Of a stretch of 7,361 nt of DNA, positions 5,428 through 7,361 are shown in pieces. The first letter of the stretch is position 1, and every line of letters begins with the position of its first letter. The notes under the pieces are model-generated. The model did no database searches. It had not been told where the DNA came from and was given only the letters and a program-made list of their open reading frames with translations. Origin of the DNA: Caldifarciminota bacterium RBG_13_43_14 (lineage in GTDB: Bacteria > Hydrothermota > Tepidihabitantia > SM23-42); the NCBI GenBank assembly GCA_001771735.1, contig MEUM01000052.1:1-7361 (forward strand), in the 5' to 3' direction. The position numbers and the translations under genes are program-made.

Positions 5428-5455
5428 ATTATATCCACAATCCACAAATTGTCAA
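5428..5455 (-). promoter_or_regulatory. Consensus promoter of the nrdR-nrdD operon
   Basis: The minus strand reads TTGACA (5455-5450), 16 bp, then TATAAT (5433-5428), both perfect hexamers. The start site is expected near 5421, just upstream of the NrdR box. The resulting leader to the nrdR ATG is about 197 nt and includes the palindromic element. Confidence 0.9.
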
Positions 5456-5521
5456 GGGGCGAGTTACAATGTTGTATTTAGTAGGAGTACAACAAATCTC
5501 TTTGTTGCTGGTTATTATTTA
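5456..5521. other. Short intergenic gap after the amidohydrolase, with only a weak A/T hairpin
   Basis: Between the amidohydrolase stop and the nrdR promoter, CAACAAA (5490-5496) and TTTGTTG (5501-5507) form a 7-bp stem with a 4-nt loop. GTTGTA (5471-5476) and TACAAC (5488-5493) give an alternative 6-bp stem. Neither is followed by a T run on the minus strand, so no convincing intrinsic terminator is seen for the upstream operon. Read-through into nrdR is possible. Confidence 0.35.
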
Positions 5522-7015
5522 TTAAGCTGGATTACGGTAAATAATTTCGCCGCCAAGCATTACCATGGATATGTTTAATTTATCGGTATCGTCGATTTTT
5601 TCGGGATCCTGGTCCAGGATAACGAAATCGGCGAATTTGCCCGGTTTAAAGTCACCTTTGTGATGTTCCTCAAAAGCCGCATAGGCAGGTTTGACCGTAT
5701 AACAAGCAAGGGCCTGCATAAGTGATAAACGGTTTTTAGCTGACGGATGATCGGTCGCTCCTTTAAGTCCGAACAAAGGTCCGATCGGCATACAGTCTGA
5801 TCCAAAAACCAGATGAATTCCGGCACGGGCAAGTGATTTAAAAGGATTCATATCAATGAATCGATGTCCCAAGGTCTTTTCATATAGTCCGCCCGGATTT
5901 TGCCAGCGCCGGACAAAATTGGGCTGCATGGAGGCGATAATATTCATGCGGGCAAGCCGCTCAATAAGCCGTTGGTTGAGCAATTCAAGATGCTCAAGCC
6001 GGTGTCGGCAGGAGTTTTTCTTATCAATATATGGTTTAAGCACTTTAAGTCCAAAATCTATGGCCCGATCGCCGATCGCATGAATCATTAATTGCGTACC
6101 ATTTTTTTCCGCCTTTTTGATGAGGTTCTTCAGAGGTACTTGAGTGAGGAGAACTTTACCACGATTGCGGCATTTAACATAGGGTTGTTTGAGGGCGGCA
6201 GTTCGTGCTCCGATTGATCCATCAAGGAAAATTTTAATGCCGGCGAAACGGATGAAATCATCGCCCCAGGAATTGACCAGCCCGGCATTGAACATGGTCG
6301 ATGCATGTTGTTCATAAATGTAGAGGACAAATCTGGTCTTGAGACCGGAACATCTTTTGAATTTAAGCAGAAGTTCAATTCGTTGCGGGTCGCTGATTTC
6401 GTGTACGGTCGTCACACCATTTTTTGCCGCTTCCTGCATGCCCAGGCCGATCGCCTTCAATAATGTAGCCTGATCAGGTTTAAATATATCATTTAAGAAC
6501 AGAGCCGCATTCTCGCATAGTCTGCCGGTGTTGGATTGAATATAATGCCATCCCCTGGGGATGCATTTAAGCGCCGAGGTATTGACCACGGCGCAGTGTC
6601 CGCATACCCGGCGCATGATAAGCGGTTTCTTTGTTATCCGGTCAAGGGTTCGACGGTTAAGCCGCTCTTTTTCATCTCCAGACCAATCAGAATCATCGTA
6701 ATTCTGAGCAAAAACGATGTCATGTTTGTGTTTTTCCCCTGTGATCTTCTGCAAACACGAATCCAAACTCTTACCGCCGGTAAGATCAATGCGTTGAAGT
6801 TCCAAGCCGCGCGATATCAAATGAGTATGGCAATCAGTGAATCCCGGAAGTACATACTTACCGTTGAGATCGAGCTTCTTGATAGGTAACGGCAGGTTCT
6901 GAGTATTATAATATATTTTTTGGATTTCATTACGGTCGATCAAAAGGGCTTTGATCTTATTGCAATTAACGGTAAAATCGTTGAACCGTCCGTTGAAGAC
7001 AATGAGCGGATGCAT
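5522..7015 (-). CDS. YtcJ-like metal-dependent amidohydrolase (Amidohydro_3 family)
   Basis: 497 residues, a normal length for the family, with no signal peptide, so probably cytoplasmic. These enzymes hydrolyse amide or related bonds using one or two metal ions in a TIM barrel; characterised relatives include N-substituted formamide deformylases. The substrate here cannot be told. An N-terminal beta-sandwich strand region leads to LPGFTDCHTHL with metal ligands His63 and His65. Then come the family segment IKIFLDGSIGARTAAL, HAIGDRAID (His312), RHRLEHLE (His342) and FGSDCMP (Asp407). The C-terminal beta-sandwich closes with GKFADFVILDQDP. All expected metal and catalytic residues are present. 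The ATG follows the stop of the KtrB-like gene by 3 nt with no clear Shine-Dalgarno sequence, so co-transcription and translational coupling are likely. There is no obvious functional link to potassium transport. Confidence 0.93.
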   Translation of the reverse strand: MHPLIVFNGRFNDFTVNCNKIKALLIDRNEIQKIYYNTQNLPLPIKKLDLNGKYVLPGFTDCHTHLISRGLELQRIDLTGGKSLDSCLQKITGEKHKHDIVFAQNYDDSDWSGDEKERLNRRTLDRITKKPLIMRRVCGHCAVVNTSALKCIPRGWHYIQSNTGRLCENAALFLNDIFKPDQATLLKAIGLGMQEAAKNGVTTVHEISDPQRIELLLKFKRCSGLKTRFVLYIYEQHASTMFNAGLVNSWGDDFIRFAGIKIFLDGSIGARTAALKQPYVKCRNRGKVLLTQVPLKNLIKKAEKNGTQLMIHAIGDRAIDFGLKVLKPYIDKKNSCRHRLEHLELLNQRLIERLARMNIIASMQPNFVRRWQNPGGLYEKTLGHRFIDMNPFKSLARAGIHLVFGSDCMPIGPLFGLKGATDHPSAKNRLSLMQALACYTVKPAYAAFEEHHKGDFKPGKFADFVILDQDPEKIDDTDKLNISMVMLGGEIIYRNPA

Positions 7016-7018
7016 CGG

Positions 7019-7361
7019 TTAGCCGATGACAACTTCTTCGGTTGGATATTTATATTCGATTAAATGGGGACGCAGCAGGGCACTGCCGATCGTCAAGGTC
7101 CCGACCCGTCCGATAATCATGACCAAAATGATCATCAGTTTACCCACAAAGGATAGGTCGAAGGCAAAACTGCAATCGTTGTTCAGAGAGGATCCAAGCG
7201 AAAGACCAACCGTTCCAAGGGCTGAGAATATCTCAAACAGTGCTTTAATCGGGGGAGGTTGATCAATGATCATGATAATAAAAAATGCTGAAAGAATAGT
7301 GATCCCGGCCAATCCGATTATCGTAAAGGAACGGAATGCCTGCTCCATAGGGATACGTCTT
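7019..7361 (-). CDS. ktrB: KtrB/TrkH-type potassium uptake channel subunit, C-terminal part; 5' end outside window
   Basis: The frame is open to the window edge; 113 residues are visible, beginning RRIPMEQAF. A Met at 7348 is internal, because the frame continues upstream without a stop. KtrB/TrkH proteins form the K+ path and are gated by a cytoplasmic KtrA/TrkA partner. Visible are a transmembrane helix (FTIIGLAGITILSAFFIIMI), the fourth pore loop with filter-like sequence ALGTVGLSLG, a final transmembrane helix (LMIILVMIIGRVG) and a KYPTEEVVIG tail. That tail resembles KtrB ends (KYPEG-x-IG) more than TrkH ends. The regulatory subunit gene is not in the window. The stop codon lies 3 nt before the amidohydrolase ATG. 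Confidence 0.87.
   Translation of the reverse strand, partial: RRIPMEQAFRSFTIIGLAGITILSAFFIIMIIDQPPPIKALFEIFSALGTVGLSLGSSLNNDCSFAFDLSFVGKLMIILVMIIGRVGTLTIGSALLRPHLIEYKYPTEEVVIG

Noticed and set aside
5165..5428. 87-codon plus-strand frame across the nrdR start and leader
   Set aside because: There is no promoter or Shine-Dalgarno sequence on that strand, it overlaps the nrdR zinc ribbon antisense, and its sequence is unlike any family I recognise.
5437..5452. Second NrdR box (ACAATCCACAAATTGT)
   Set aside because: It matches only 10 of 16 consensus positions and 1 of the 6 strongly conserved core positions.

Overview
The window looks like chromosomal DNA from an anaerobic, Gram-negative-type bacterium with moderate GC. 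The lipid A gene end (lpxA), a probable lipoprotein, and a secreted M23 peptidase-type protein point to an outer membrane. An oxygen-independent class III ribonucleotide reductase (nrdD) points to anaerobic growth. A 31-residue bS22/COX24-type ribosomal peptide near lpxA resembles short peptides I associate with the Bacteroidetes/FCB group and neighbouring candidate phyla. The taxonomic placement is inference only. No transposase, phage gene, tRNA, rRNA or CRISPR array was seen.

Layout from left to right: (1) 1-171, the 3' end of lpxA on the plus strand, meeting head-on a tiny minus-strand gene for a basic ribosomal-type peptide (163-258). That gene has its own consensus promoter, and its intrinsic terminator lies inside the lpxA coding sequence. 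(2) 259-401, promoter, Shine-Dalgarno sequence and a degenerate REP-like repeat. (3) 402-2277, two overlapping minus-strand envelope genes: an FGE/SUMF1-domain lipoprotein followed by an M23 peptidase-like protein with an altered active site. (4) 2283-2326, a superimposed terminator and promoter: the strong terminator of nrdD contains the -35 element of what looks like a leaderless promoter for the FGE gene. (5) 2343-5224, nrdR-nrdD, overlapping and transcribed leftward. (6) 5225-5521, about 300 bp of regulatory DNA with a perfect TTGACA-16-TATAAT promoter, a near-perfect NrdR box just downstream of the predicted start site, and a 115-bp composite of nested palindromes inside the 5' leader of nrdR. 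(7) 5522-7361, a YtcJ-type amidohydrolase 3 nt downstream of the 3' end of a KtrB/TrkH-type potassium channel subunit.

Functionally, the centre is a self-regulated deoxyribonucleotide module. NrdR, a zinc-finger/ATP-cone repressor, should bind the box in its own promoter and control both itself and NrdD. The gene for the NrdD activase (nrdG) is not in the window. The main unusual features are regulatory: three promoters with identical -35 elements and identical 16-bp spacers, a terminator/promoter overlap, an antisense terminator inside a coding sequence, and an nrdR leader with competing palindrome arms. That leader also carries an ORF that starts at the predicted transcription start and ends in an ATGA overlap with nrdR.
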